Shown here: piece by piece, positions 25,444 through 33,901 of the stretch
Layout of the letters: every line of letters starts with the position of its first letter
Numbering within the stretch: position 1 is the stretch's first letter
Assembly (NCBI RefSeq): GCF_020715685.1
Contig: NZ_CP085840.1
Location: forward strand, 3,906,001 to 3,970,000
Length of the DNA: 64,000 bases
Source of the DNA: Dermatobacter hominis
GTDB taxonomy: Bacteria; Actinomycetota; Acidimicrobiia; Acidimicrobiales; Microtrichaceae
Direction: 5' to 3'
The notes under the pieces: generated by a model
The model's input: only the letters and a program-made list of their open reading frames with translations
What the model was told of the DNA's origin: nothing
Databases searched by the model: none
Program-made: the position numbers and the translations under genes

Positions 25444-25450
25444 GGTGAGG

Positions 25451-25456
25451 AGGGTA
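25451..25456 (-). promoter_or_regulatory. -10 element of the SRPBCC-arsR operon (leaderless type)
   Basis: Minus strand TACCCT, seven bases before the ATG at 25443. The left operator copy covers the place expected for its -35. Confidence 0.5.
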
Positions 25457-25463
25457 GCGCGAA

Positions 25464-25483
25464 GTGCAAGTGGTGGGTTGCGC
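25464..25483. promoter_or_regulatory. ArsR operator, left copy
   Basis: 20-bp arm of a large dyad; the right arm at 25510-25529 is its reverse complement with one mismatch. Each arm contains its own GCAA(C/G)-N6-GTTGC palindrome. The TTGCGC -35 of clpP lies at its inner edge. Confidence 0.75.
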
Positions 25484-25506
25484 ATGGCGATCGCGCGTCG
25501 TACCGT
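25478..25506 (+). promoter_or_regulatory. clpP promoter (TTGCGC-N17-TACCGT)
   Basis: -35 at 25478-25483 and -10 at 25501-25506 with an ideal 17-base spacer. The left operator overlaps the -35 and the right operator begins at the expected start site, which explains the dyad as a double block. Confidence 0.55.
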
Positions 25507-25509
25507 GAG

Positions 25510-25529
25510 GCGCAACCCACCAGTTGCAC
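25510..25529. promoter_or_regulatory. ArsR operator, right copy
   Basis: Reverse complement of 25464-25483 with one mismatch, placed just downstream of the clpP -10 element. Confidence 0.75.
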
Positions 25530-25564
25530 GTCGTGGACGGCGTGCCCGTCCCGAAGGAGCGCCC

Positions 25565-26203
25565 GTGCTCGTCCCCACCGTCCTGCTCCCCGGTCCCGGC
25601 GGCGACCGGGCCTACGACCTCTTCTCCCGGTTGCTGTCGGACCGCATCGTGTTCCTCGGCTCGCCGATCGACGACCAGGTCGCCAACCTCGTGATCGGCC
25701 AGCTGCTGCACCTCGACGGCGAGCACCCCGAGCGCCCGATCAGCCTCTACATCAACAGCCCCGGCGGGGAGATGACGGGCCTGTTCGCCATCCACGACAC
25801 GATGCAGCACGTCCGCTCGCCGGTCTCCACGATCTGCGTGGGCCAGGCCGCCTCGGCCGCCGCGGTCCTCCTCGCCGCAGGGGAGCCGGGCCGGCGCTTC
25901 GCGCTGCCGAACGCCCGCATCCTGCTCCACCAGCCGCACGGCGGGGCCCAGGGCCAGTCGACCGACATCGAGATCCAGGCGCGCGAGATGGTCGAGATGA
26001 GGGAGCGGATGGTCGAGATCCTCGCCCGCGCCACCGGTCGCGCGACGAAGCAGCTCCACCGCGACCTCGACCGCGACTTCATCCTCCGAGGCCAGAGCGC
26101 CGTCGACTACGGGGTGATCGACGAGGTGCTGGCCGACCGCCGCGAGCTGGCGACGACGCCGACCGGCTTCGACCGGTCCGACGCGGTCGCTGCGTCCCGG
26201 TGA
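25565..26203 (+). CDS. clpP: ATP-dependent Clp protease proteolytic subunit (stand-alone paralogue)
   Basis: 212 aa from the GTG at 25565, with GAAGGAG upstream. Complete ClpP with Ser97 (GQAASAA), His122 (LLHQPHGG) and Asp171 (DRDF), the same residue numbers as in the E. coli enzyme, though the propeptide is very short. ClpP forms barrel-shaped proteases with ClpX or ClpC ATPases. In actinobacteria the housekeeping genes usually come as a clpP1-clpP2 pair with clpX nearby. Here a single copy stands alone, divergent from an SRPBCC-ArsR unit and apparently under ArsR control. It may be a conditional replacement subunit (inference). Confidence 0.93.
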   Translation: MLVPTVLLPGPGGDRAYDLFSRLLSDRIVFLGSPIDDQVANLVIGQLLHLDGEHPERPISLYINSPGGEMTGLFAIHDTMQHVRSPVSTICVGQAASAAAVLLAAGEPGRRFALPNARILLHQPHGGAQGQSTDIEIQAREMVEMRERMVEILARATGRATKQLHRDLDRDFILRGQSAVDYGVIDEVLADRRELATTPTGFDRSDAVAASR

Positions 26204-26303
26204 GGGGTGGCGCCCGGCCCCGCTGAGGGGTGCCGCAGCGAACGTGGTGGGTGTGCCGAACCGGAGCTTGAGCCGCGCTGCCCCGCAGCGTTAGGTTTTC
26301 TTG

Positions 26304-26323
26304 AGGTTAGGTATCCCTAATAG
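26304..26323. promoter_or_regulatory. DtxR/IdeR-like iron box upstream of efeUOB
   Basis: TTAGG-TATC-CCTAA inverted repeat (26307-26320) within an AT-rich island, preceded by another TTAGGT at 26291. It resembles one arm set of the TTAGGTTAGSCTAACCTAA consensus, and its position fits iron-repressed expression of the uptake operon. Confidence 0.55.
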
Positions 26324-26329
26324 GGCCGA

Positions 26330-26343
26330 GCGCCGGTGCACCG
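26330..26343. other. palindrome GCCGGTGCACCGGC in the efe leader
   Basis: Perfect 14-bp palindrome, within GAGC/GCTC flanks, between the iron box and efeU. It could be an mRNA hairpin or a terminator of upstream transcription. Confidence 0.4.
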
Positions 26344-26382
26344 GCTCCGTCCCGCCACGACGCTGCTGACGAGGAGGTCGCC

Positions 26383-27270
26383 GTGTTCGCGAACTTCCTG
26401 ATCGGGCTCCGCGAGGGCCTCGAGGCCGCCTTGGTCGTCGGCATCCTCGTCGCCTACCTGGTCAAGACCGGTCGCCGGTCGCTCCTGCCGCGCATCTGGC
26501 TCGGGGTGGGCATCGCGGTCGTCATCTCGGTCGGCTTCGGCGCGCTGCTCACGTTCGGCCCCCGAGGGCTCACGTTCGAGGCGCAGGAGGCGATCGGCGG
26601 CACGCTGTCGATCGTCGCGGTCGCCTTCGTGACCTGGATGGTCTTCTGGATGGCGCGCCAGGCCCGCAACATCAAGGGCGAGCTCGAGGGCCGCATCGAC
26701 GACGCGGTCGCCGGCGGCATCAGCCTGACGATCCTCGCCCTGCTCGCGGTGGGCCGCGAGGGCCTCGAGACCGCGCTGTTCCTCTGGGCCGCCACCCGGG
26801 CCACCGGCGACACGCTGGCGCCGCTGCTCGGCGCCCTGCTCGGGCTCGTGGTCGCGGTCGTGCTGGGCGTGCTCGTGTACCGGGGCGCGCTGCGGCTCGA
26901 CCTCCGGCGCTTCTTCACCTGGACCGGCGGGTTCCTCGTGGTCGTCGCCGCCGGCGTCGTGTCCTACGGCGTCCACGACCTGCAGGAGGCCGGCATCCTG
27001 CCCGGCCTCGACAACGCCGCCTTCGACGTGTCCAGCACGATCCCACCCGGGTCGTGGTACGGCACGCTCCTCAAGGGGACGGTCAACTTCAACCCCCGGA
27101 CCACGTGGCTGCAGCTCGTCTGCTGGTTGCTCTACCTGGTGCCGACCATGACGCTCTTCATCCTCCAGGTCCGTCGCCCCGCCTCGCCCAGCCCGTCACC
27201 CTCGGGCGGCGGCGCGCCCGGCGCCCCGGACCGCACGGCTCGAACCATCACAGAAGGAACCACTGCATGA
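26383..27270 (+). CDS. efeU: ferrous iron permease EfeU (FTR1 family)
   Basis: 295 aa with about seven TM helices. The two iron-translocating REGLE motifs are at residues 10-14 (first helix) and 125-129. A loop and a last helix follow, then a short Pro/Ser-rich cytoplasmic tail. It moves iron across the membrane with EfeO and EfeB. GTG start with a strong GAGGAGG site. First gene of efeUOB, overlapping efeO by ATGA. A likely iron box precedes it. Confidence 0.95.
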   Translation: MFANFLIGLREGLEAALVVGILVAYLVKTGRRSLLPRIWLGVGIAVVISVGFGALLTFGPRGLTFEAQEAIGGTLSIVAVAFVTWMVFWMARQARNIKGELEGRIDDAVAGGISLTILALLAVGREGLETALFLWAATRATGDTLAPLLGALLGLVVAVVLGVLVYRGALRLDLRRFFTWTGGFLVVVAAGVVSYGVHDLQEAGILPGLDNAAFDVSSTIPPGSWYGTLLKGTVNFNPRTTWLQLVCWLLYLVPTMTLFILQVRRPASPSPSPSGGGAPGAPDRTARTITEGTTA

Positions 27271-28451
27271 ACCGCTACGGCCGCCGTCTGCTGGCCCCGT
27301 CCCTCGTCGCGATCGTCGCCCTGGCGGGCGCCTGCACCGACAACACCAAGGAGGAGGCCTCCGACGAGGGCTCCGGCGGCAGTGGGCCGACGACGATCAG
27401 CGTCGAGAGCAACGACACCGAGTGCACGCTCTCGGCGACCAAGGCCCCGTCGGGCAACGTCGTGTTCAGCGTGGAGAACACCGGCGGCCAGGTGACCGAG
27501 TTCTACCTGCTCGCCGAGGACGGCGTCGCGATCATCGGAGAGGTCGAGAACATCGGCCCCGGCCTGAGCCGCGACCTCGTCGTCCGGGCGGAGCCGGGCT
27601 CGTACGTGACCGCCTGCAAGCCCGGCATGACCGGCGACGGCATCCGCGGCGACTTCACCGTCACCGACTCGGGCGAGGAGGACGCGACGACGGGCGAGCT
27701 CAAGGAGCTCGAGGATGCCGCCACCGCGCAGTACAAGTCCTACGTGGAGCAGCAGGTGGGCCTCCTGGTCGCCGGCACGCAGAAGTTCGCGGACGCGTAC
27801 AAGGCGGGCAACGACGACGAGGCCCGCGCCCTGTACGCCCCGACCCGGGCCTACTGGGAGACGATCGAGCCCGTGGCCGAGAGCTTCGGCGACCTCGATC
27901 CGAGGCTCGACCTCCGCGAGGCCGACCTGGAGGAGGGCCAGGAGTGGACCGGCTGGCACCAGATCGAGAAGCAGCTCTGGCCGCCGGCGGGCTCCACCGA
28001 GCTCGACACGCCCGAGCAGCGGGCCACGATGGCGGACCGGCTCGTGGCCGACACGAACGAGCTCGCCGATCGCGTGACCGACGTCGAGTTCAAGGCCGAC
28101 CAGCTCGGCAACGGCGCCAAGGAGCTCCTCGACGAGGTGGCGACGGGCAAGGTCACCGGTGAGGAGGAGGCCTGGAGCCACACCGACCTCTGGGACTTCC
28201 AGGCCAACGTCGACGGCGCCCGTCTCGCCTACCAGGCCCTGCGGCCGATCGTGCTGGTCAAGGACCCGGACCTCGCCGAGACGCTCGACGCCGAGTTCGC
28301 AGCGATCCAGACCGAGCTCGACAAGTACAGGACGGCCGACGGCTTCCAGTACTACGACCAGCTCACGCAGGAGCAGGTCAAGCAGCTGTCCGACGCCGTC
28401 AACGCACTGAGCGAACCCCTGTCGCAGCTGACCTCCGTGGTCGTGCTCTGA
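27267..28451 (+). CDS. efeO: EfeO-type iron-binding lipoprotein (cupredoxin plus M75/imelysin-like)
   Basis: 394 aa. Lipoprotein signal with LAGAC lipobox (Cys near residue 23), a Ser/Gly linker, a cupredoxin-like domain about 40-130 and an alpha-helical imelysin/M75 domain about 145-390 with the HxxE motif in GWHQIEKQLW. It is thought to bind extracellular ferric or ferrous iron and hand it to EfeU. It is co-translated with efeU through the ATGA overlap and followed closely by efeB. Confidence 0.93.
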   Translation: MNRYGRRLLAPSLVAIVALAGACTDNTKEEASDEGSGGSGPTTISVESNDTECTLSATKAPSGNVVFSVENTGGQVTEFYLLAEDGVAIIGEVENIGPGLSRDLVVRAEPGSYVTACKPGMTGDGIRGDFTVTDSGEEDATTGELKELEDAATAQYKSYVEQQVGLLVAGTQKFADAYKAGNDDEARALYAPTRAYWETIEPVAESFGDLDPRLDLREADLEEGQEWTGWHQIEKQLWPPAGSTELDTPEQRATMADRLVADTNELADRVTDVEFKADQLGNGAKELLDEVATGKVTGEEEAWSHTDLWDFQANVDGARLAYQALRPIVLVKDPDLAETLDAEFAAIQTELDKYRTADGFQYYDQLTQEQVKQLSDAVNALSEPLSQLTSVVVL

Positions 28452-28468
28452 CGGGCCGGGAGCAGACG

Positions 28469-29791
28469 ATGGAGCCGACCGACGCCGACACCGACGTGAC
28501 CAGCGGCGAGGACGCCCCCGACCGGGGCGTCCCGCGCCGCTGGCTCCTCGGCGCGGCCGGGGTCGGCGCCGTGGTCGCGGGCGCCGGCATCGGCGTCGCG
28601 GTCGCCAGCGCGTCCGACACCGAGACGGTCGCCGGCGACGGGGACGACCCCGCCGGCTCCGTGCCGTTCCGTGGCGCCCACCAGGCCGGCATCGTCACGC
28701 CCACGCAGGACCGCCTGCACTTCGCCGCCTTCGACGTCACGACCGAGGACCGCGACAAGGTGATCGCGCTGCTGCAGCGCTGGACGTCGGCCGCCGAGCG
28801 GATGACCCAGGGCCACTCCGCGGGCACGACCGGTGCCATGAACGGGCCGCTCGACGCCCCGCCCGCCGACACCGGCGAGGCCTACGGGCTCCCGCCGTCG
28901 CAGCTGACGATCACGATCGGGTTCGGCCCGAGCCTGTTCGTCCGGGACGGCGTCGACCGCTTCGGTCTGGCCGACCGCCGACCCGCGGCGCTCATCGACC
29001 TGCCGCACTTCCCGGCCGACCGACTCGACCCGGCCCGCACGGGCGGCGACCTGTGCGTCCAGGCCTGCGCCAACGACCCGCAGGTCGCCGTGCACGCGGT
29101 GCGGAACCTGGCCCGCATGGCGTTCGGCGTGGCCGCGGTGCGCTGGTCGCAGCTGGGCTTCGGCCGGACGTCGTCGACGTCGACCACGCAGACGACGCCC
29201 CGGAACCTCTTCGGCTTCAAGGACGGCACGGCCAACCTCAAGGCCGAGCAGACGGACCTCATCGACTCCCAGGTGTGGGTGGGCCGGGGCGACGACCCGG
29301 CGGCGGAGTGGATGGCGGGCGGGTCGTACCTCGTCGCCCGGCGGATCAGCATGCACATCGAGACGTGGGACCGGACCTCGCTCCGGGAGCAGGAGACGAT
29401 CGTCGGCCGCGACAAGGGCGAGGGCGCGCCGCTGTCGGGCGGCACGGAGTTCACGGCCGTCGACCTCGACGCCAAGGGCGCCGACGGTCCCGACATCGCG
29501 CTCAACTCCCACGTCCGGCTGGCGCACCCCGACGAGAACGGCGGCGTGCAGATGCTGCGCCGGGGCTACAACTTCACCGACGGCACCGACGGCCTGGGCC
29601 GGCTCGACGCCGGGTTGTTCTTCATCGCGTTCGTGCGCGACCCGCGGCAGCAGTACGTGCCGATGCAGACGAAGCTCTCCCGGGACGACGCGCTGTCGGA
29701 GTACCTGCTGCACACCGGCTCGGGCCTCTTCGCCGTGCCGCCGGGTGCCGACGAGCCCGACGCCTGGATCGGCGAACCCCTCTTCTCCTGA
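28469..29791 (+). CDS. efeB: EfeB deferrochelatase/DyP-type peroxidase, Tat-exported
   Basis: 440 aa. The N-terminus has a twin-arginine signal (Arg23-Arg24 in VPRRWLLGAAG) and a hydrophobic core. The DyP body carries the GxxDG motif in LFGFKDGTANL and the late conserved region. Haem-dependent, it oxidises ferrous iron or takes iron from haem outside the membrane. Third gene of the operon, 17 bases after efeO. Confidence 0.95.
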   Translation: MEPTDADTDVTSGEDAPDRGVPRRWLLGAAGVGAVVAGAGIGVAVASASDTETVAGDGDDPAGSVPFRGAHQAGIVTPTQDRLHFAAFDVTTEDRDKVIALLQRWTSAAERMTQGHSAGTTGAMNGPLDAPPADTGEAYGLPPSQLTITIGFGPSLFVRDGVDRFGLADRRPAALIDLPHFPADRLDPARTGGDLCVQACANDPQVAVHAVRNLARMAFGVAAVRWSQLGFGRTSSTSTTQTTPRNLFGFKDGTANLKAEQTDLIDSQVWVGRGDDPAAEWMAGGSYLVARRISMHIETWDRTSLREQETIVGRDKGEGAPLSGGTEFTAVDLDAKGADGPDIALNSHVRLAHPDENGGVQMLRRGYNFTDGTDGLGRLDAGLFFIAFVRDPRQQYVPMQTKLSRDDALSEYLLHTGSGLFAVPPGADEPDAWIGEPLFS

Positions 29792-29830
29792 TCCTGCCCG
29801 CGCCCTGGTCCCGACCGGGGACGAGGGTCG

Positions 29831-30964
29831 TCAGGGGACCGACAACGCCGCCAGCTCGGCGTAGCCCGGCTTGATCACCCTGTCGATGAGGTCGAGGCGC
29901 TGGTCGAAGTGCTCGAACGCCGACTTCATCGCGTTCACCGTCAGCCACTCCATCCGGTCGAGGGTGAGGCCGCCGACCCGCGCCAGGTGGTCGAACTCCT
30001 CGGACAGCGTGACGCCGCTCATCAGGCGGTTGTCGGTGCTGACCGTGACGCGGAACCGCAGCGCCATCAGGAGCCAGATCGGGTGCTCCTCGTAGCTGGG
30101 CGCCGCGCCGGTGTGGACGTTGGAGGTCGGGCACATCTCGAGCGGGATGCGCGCGTCGCGCACGTAGTCGGCGAGCCGGCCGAGCCGGGCGGTGCCGCCG
30201 GGCTCCACGGTGATGTCGTCGACGATCCGCACGCCGTGGCCGAGGCGCTCGGCGCCGCACCAGCCGAGCGCCTCGGAGATCGACGGGAGGCCGAACGCCT
30301 CGCCCGCGTGGATGGTGATGTGCAGGTGGCCGCGACGGATCAGGTCGAACGCCTCCATGTGACGGCTCGGCGGGAAGCCCGCCTCGGCGCCGGCGATGTC
30401 GAACCCGACGACGCCGCGGTCGCGGAAGGCGAGCGCCAGCTCGGCGATCTCGGCCGACCGGGCCGCGGTGCGCATCGCCGTCAGGAGCGCCCGCACCTGG
30501 ATCGGCCGGCCGTCGGCGGCAGCCAGCGCCTCGCCCCGCCGGAAGCCGGCCACGACCGAGTCGACCACCTCGTCCAGCGTCAGGCCGGCCTCGACGTGCA
30601 GCTCGGGCGCGAAGCGGACCTCGGCGTACACGACGCCGTCGGCGGCGAGGTCGAGCGCGCACTCGCACGCCACCCGCTCGATGGCGTCGCGGTGCTGCAT
30701 GACGCCGACCGTGTGGGCGAACGTCTGGAGGTACAGCTCCAGGTTGCGTCGGTTGGCGCCGCGGAGCATCCACTCGGCGAGGTCGTCGACGTCGGTCGTC
30801 GGCAGGTCGTCGTAGCCGTGCTCGGCGGCCAGCTCGATGACCGTCGACGGCCGGAGGCCGCCGTCGAGGTGGTCATGGAGCAGCACCTTCGGGGCCCGGC
30901 GGGTGATCGCCGGGGTGAGCGCGATCCCGTCGGGCACGTGGCGGGCGCTGGGGTGGATCGACAT
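29831..30964 (-). CDS. add: adenosine deaminase
   Basis: 377 aa from the ATG at 30964. The upstream extension of the frame runs through a TACGAT -10 six bases before the ATG, so I take the transcript as leaderless. Zinc and catalytic motifs: [12 protein letters not shown] (HxH), HAGEAFG, and STDNRLMSG, the actinobacterial form of the usual TDDP loop. It deaminates adenosine or deoxyadenosine to inosine forms for purine salvage. It is convergent with efeB. Confidence 0.93.
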   Translation of the reverse strand: MSIHPSARHVPDGIALTPAITRRAPKVLLHDHLDGGLRPSTVIELAAEHGYDDLPTTDVDDLAEWMLRGANRRNLELYLQTFAHTVGVMQHRDAIERVACECALDLAADGVVYAEVRFAPELHVEAGLTLDEVVDSVVAGFRRGEALAAADGRPIQVRALLTAMRTAARSAEIAELALAFRDRGVVGFDIAGAEAGFPPSRHMEAFDLIRRGHLHITIHAGEAFGLPSISEALGWCGAERLGHGVRIVDDITVEPGGTARLGRLADYVRDARIPLEMCPTSNVHTGAAPSYEEHPIWLLMALRFRVTVSTDNRLMSGVTLSEEFDHLARVGGLTLDRMEWLTVNAMKSAFEHFDQRLDLIDRVIKPGYAELAALSVP

Positions 30965-30970
30965 CAACAG

Positions 30971-30976
30971 ATCGTA
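30971..30976 (-). promoter_or_regulatory. -10 element of add (leaderless type)
   Basis: Minus strand TACGAT, six bases before the ATG at 30964. It decides the start: the frame stays open upstream. Confidence 0.5.
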
Positions 30977-31086
30977 GAAGCGAGTGGCGGTCCGGCGGGT
31001 GTCGAGGCCGTGAACGTCCGGTTGCGACCGCTCTGTTCCCACCAGCAGGGGTGAACGCCCCAGTTCCTGGGAACGAAACTCGTGGG

Positions 31087-32331
31087 ATGACGACGACGAA
31101 CGGGTTCCCGGACGGGTTCATGTGGGGGACCGGCGCCTCCTCGCTGCAGACCGAGGGCGCCCCGCCCCTGAGCGACTGGTACGCGTGGGAGGAGGCGGGC
31201 CGGGCGCCGCGATCCGGCGCGGGCAACGGGTTCGGCGTCGAGTACGCGTCGGACCTGAGCCAGTTCGCGGACCTCGGCCTGACCCACCACCGCCTGTCGC
31301 TGGACTGGGCCCGGCTCGAGCCGCGCCAGGGCCGGCACGACCAGGAGGCGGTCGAGCACTACCGGGCGATCCTGACCGCGGCCCGGGAGGCGGGGGTCAG
31401 CGTCTGGGCCTGCCTGCACCACTTCGACCTGCCGGGCTGGTTCGCCGACGACGAGGGCGGGTTCCGCGACGAGCGCGCCCGCTCCCTGCACTGGGCCCGC
31501 CACGTCGACTGGGTCGGCGAGACCTTCGGCGACCTGGTCCACGGGTGGAAGCCGGTCAACGAGCCGGTCGCCTACTCGATGCTGGGGTGGCTGACCGGCC
31601 GCATCCCGCCGGGCCGCCAGGACGTCGACGCGTTCGCCGAGGCGCTCGAGGCGGTGCTGCTCGCGAACCACGAGGCCTGGCGGCTCCTGCGCTCCGGCGA
31701 CCAGCCGACGTGCACGATCCACAGCCTCATGCCCGTCTACCCGGTGTGGTCCGAGGACGACGACCGGCAGGCGGAGCCGGCGAGGGCCAACGCCCGGATG
31801 GTCGACGACGTCGTCTGGGGGAGCTGGATCAGGGCGCTGCGCGACGGGGTGCTGGCGGTCCCGGGCCGGCCCGAGATCGAGGTGCCCGAGATGGCCGGGT
31901 CCTTCGACCTGATCGGCTTCAGCTACTACTACGCGCTCGGCATCGGGCCCGACCTGTCGTTCCGGCCGTACCCGACCGGGGCCGACGTCGGGCCGCTCGG
32001 CCTCGCGCCCTGGGCGGAGGGGCTGCGCGTCTGCCTGGAGCGGCTGGCCGAGGAGCTGCCCGACCGCCCGATCGTCGTCGCGGAGTGCGGGATCGGGACG
32101 TGGACCGCGCAGGACGACGACGACCTCCGGTGCCGCTACCTCGAGGACTGCCTCGAGATCACCCGTGGCGCGATCGCCGACGGCATCGACGTCCGCGGCT
32201 TCTTCCACTGGACCGGGGTCGACAACTACGAGTGGAACCTCGGCTACGACGCCGCCTTCGGCCTCATCCGACGTGATCGCACGGCCAAGCCGTCGGCCGA
32301 CGTGGCCCGGCGCTGGGCCACCGGCACCTGA
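31087..32331 (+). CDS. glycoside hydrolase family 1 protein (beta-glucosidase-like)
   Basis: 414 aa from the ATG at 31087; the frame is open 36 bases further. (beta/alpha)8 GH1 barrel: [18 protein letters not shown] start, acid/base Glu in [11 protein letters not shown] and nucleophile Glu in VVAECGIGT (usually TENG). The closing block is [20 protein letters not shown]. It is shorter than the typical 440-470 aa GH1 enzyme because of trimmed loops. Secreted features are absent, so it is cytoplasmic. Its substrate, a beta-glycoside, is not predictable. No good ribosome site is seen. Confidence 0.88.
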   Translation: MTTTNGFPDGFMWGTGASSLQTEGAPPLSDWYAWEEAGRAPRSGAGNGFGVEYASDLSQFADLGLTHHRLSLDWARLEPRQGRHDQEAVEHYRAILTAAREAGVSVWACLHHFDLPGWFADDEGGFRDERARSLHWARHVDWVGETFGDLVHGWKPVNEPVAYSMLGWLTGRIPPGRQDVDAFAEALEAVLLANHEAWRLLRSGDQPTCTIHSLMPVYPVWSEDDDRQAEPARANARMVDDVVWGSWIRALRDGVLAVPGRPEIEVPEMAGSFDLIGFSYYYALGIGPDLSFRPYPTGADVGPLGLAPWAEGLRVCLERLAEELPDRPIVVAECGIGTWTAQDDDDLRCRYLEDCLEITRGAIADGIDVRGFFHWTGVDNYEWNLGYDAAFGLIRRDRTAKPSADVARRWATGT

Positions 32332-32349
32332 CCGGCTCGGCCCCGCGGC

Positions 32350-33870
32350 TCACGGGGCCGCGGGCGTGATCGCGAGGACGGATCCGGTGGGGTCCGGGGT
32401 CGCGGCGACCTCCTGGCCGAGCGCCAGCCCGGTGGCGGCATCCGCCGGGACCCGGGTCAGCACGGCGGGGTCACGGAGCTGGAGCTGGGCGCCGCGCTGG
32501 TCCACGCCGACGACGACCGCCGCCAGCGGCTCGCCGGCCCGGTCGGCCAGCAGGGCGGTCTCGACCAGGTCGCGCGCCGCGCCGTCGGCGCGGGACTCGC
32601 GGTTGCGGGCCGCGCCCATGAGGTGGGGCAGGTCGGCCAGCGCGGCGCGCACGTCGTCGGGCACCTCCCGACCGGCGCAGTGGGCGAGCACCACCTCGTT
32701 GCCGAAGCGGTCGACCAACCGGCGCAGCGGCGCGGTCACGTGGGCGTACGGCGCCGCCACCGCGGCGTGCTCGGCCGTGCTGCCGACCGGGACGGCGCCC
32801 GACGGCGCCCGCTCGTCGAAGTACAGGTACCCCGCGCCGCGGAACAGGCGGGCCGCCTGGGTCGCGAACGCGGCGTCGGCCGGTCGGGTGGGGTCGAGCG
32901 CCCGCACGACCTCGGCGTAGCTCGAACCCGGCGGCCACGGGACCCCGAGCGCGACGGCATCGGTCCGCAGGGTGGCGAGCGTGCGCTCGTCGGGCGGCGG
33001 CAGGGTGCGCAGGACGCCGACGCCGGCGTCGAGCATCAGGTCCGCGGCCGCCATGCCGGCGAGCAGCGAGACCTGCGCGTTCCAGCCCTCGACCGGCAGC
33101 GGCGCCCGGAAGGCCAGCCCGATCGTGCCGTCGTCGCCGACCACCACCTCCTGGTCGGGGAGCGGGAGCGACACGCCGCCCCGGGCGCGCTCCTGCTCCT
33201 CGCGCCGCTGCCCGACCTCGCGGAGCAGCGCGAGGACCTCGGCCGCCGCCGCAGTGCCCGGGTCGGGCGCGTGACCGTCGAGCGCCTGCTGGACGGACGG
33301 GTAGTCGAGCTCGGCCCGCGACCGCACGACCGCGCGCTCGAGCCGCGCCGCCGTGCGGGCGCCGTCGGCGTCGAGGTCGATCGTCCACACGAGCGCCGGC
33401 CGGTCCTGGCCCGCCCGCAGCGACGCCGCGTGCTCGCCGAGCGCCGGCGGGTGCAGCGGGATCCGGCCGTCGGGCAGGTAGATCGTCAGGCCCCGGGCGC
33501 GGGCCTCGTCGTCGACGGGGTCCCCGGGCCGGACGAAGGCGGCGACGTCGGCGATCGCGTAGCGCACCACGTGGCCGGGCCGGTCCGGCCGGCGGCCGAT
33601 CCAGAGCGCCTGGTCCAGGTCGGTGCTGCCCGGCGGGTCGATCGTGACGAAGGCGACGTCGGTGAGGTCGAGGCGCTCGCGCCCGGCCGCCCGGTCGCCG
33701 GCCAGGCCGTCCTCGACCGCCGCCCGGTCCGCGGCGGCGAGCACCTCGGGCGGGAACGCGTCGGGGAGCTCCAGGCGCGACCGCAGCTCGGCCAGCCCGG
33801 CCCGGATCCTGGCCGGGGTGCCGGCGGCGTCGGCCCGCTCCGGGGGGACTCGCAGCGGCGGGGTCGGCAC
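32350..33870 (-). CDS. RNB-domain 3'-5' exoribonuclease (RNase II/R family)
   Basis: 506 aa if the GTG at 33870 is the start. The frame is open into the aminotransferase gene, but the N-terminal part there is out of character. RNB catalytic block VTIDPPGSTDLDQALW: three Asp are kept and the fourth is Gln, as in other actinobacterial RNB proteins. Downstream APLRRLVDRFGNEVV and HLMGAARNRES are typical. There is no clear S1 domain. It degrades single-stranded RNA. It lies directly after the aminotransferase gene on the same strand, possibly co-transcribed. Confidence 0.85.
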   Translation of the reverse strand: MPTPPLRVPPERADAAGTPARIRAGLAELRSRLELPDAFPPEVLAAADRAAVEDGLAGDRAAGRERLDLTDVAFVTIDPPGSTDLDQALWIGRRPDRPGHVVRYAIADVAAFVRPGDPVDDEARARGLTIYLPDGRIPLHPPALGEHAASLRAGQDRPALVWTIDLDADGARTAARLERAVVRSRAELDYPSVQQALDGHAPDPGTAAAAEVLALLREVGQRREEQERARGGVSLPLPDQEVVVGDDGTIGLAFRAPLPVEGWNAQVSLLAGMAAADLMLDAGVGVLRTLPPPDERTLATLRTDAVALGVPWPPGSSYAEVVRALDPTRPADAAFATQAARLFRGAGYLYFDERAPSGAVPVGSTAEHAAVAAPYAHVTAPLRRLVDRFGNEVVLAHCAGREVPDDVRAALADLPHLMGAARNRESRADGAARDLVETALLADRAGEPLAAVVVGVDQRGAQLQLRDPAVLTRVPADAATGLALGQEVAATPDPTGSVLAITPAAP

Positions 33871-33901
33871 GGGGGCGGTGGGCGGTGGGGTCGGCCGGGG
33901 C

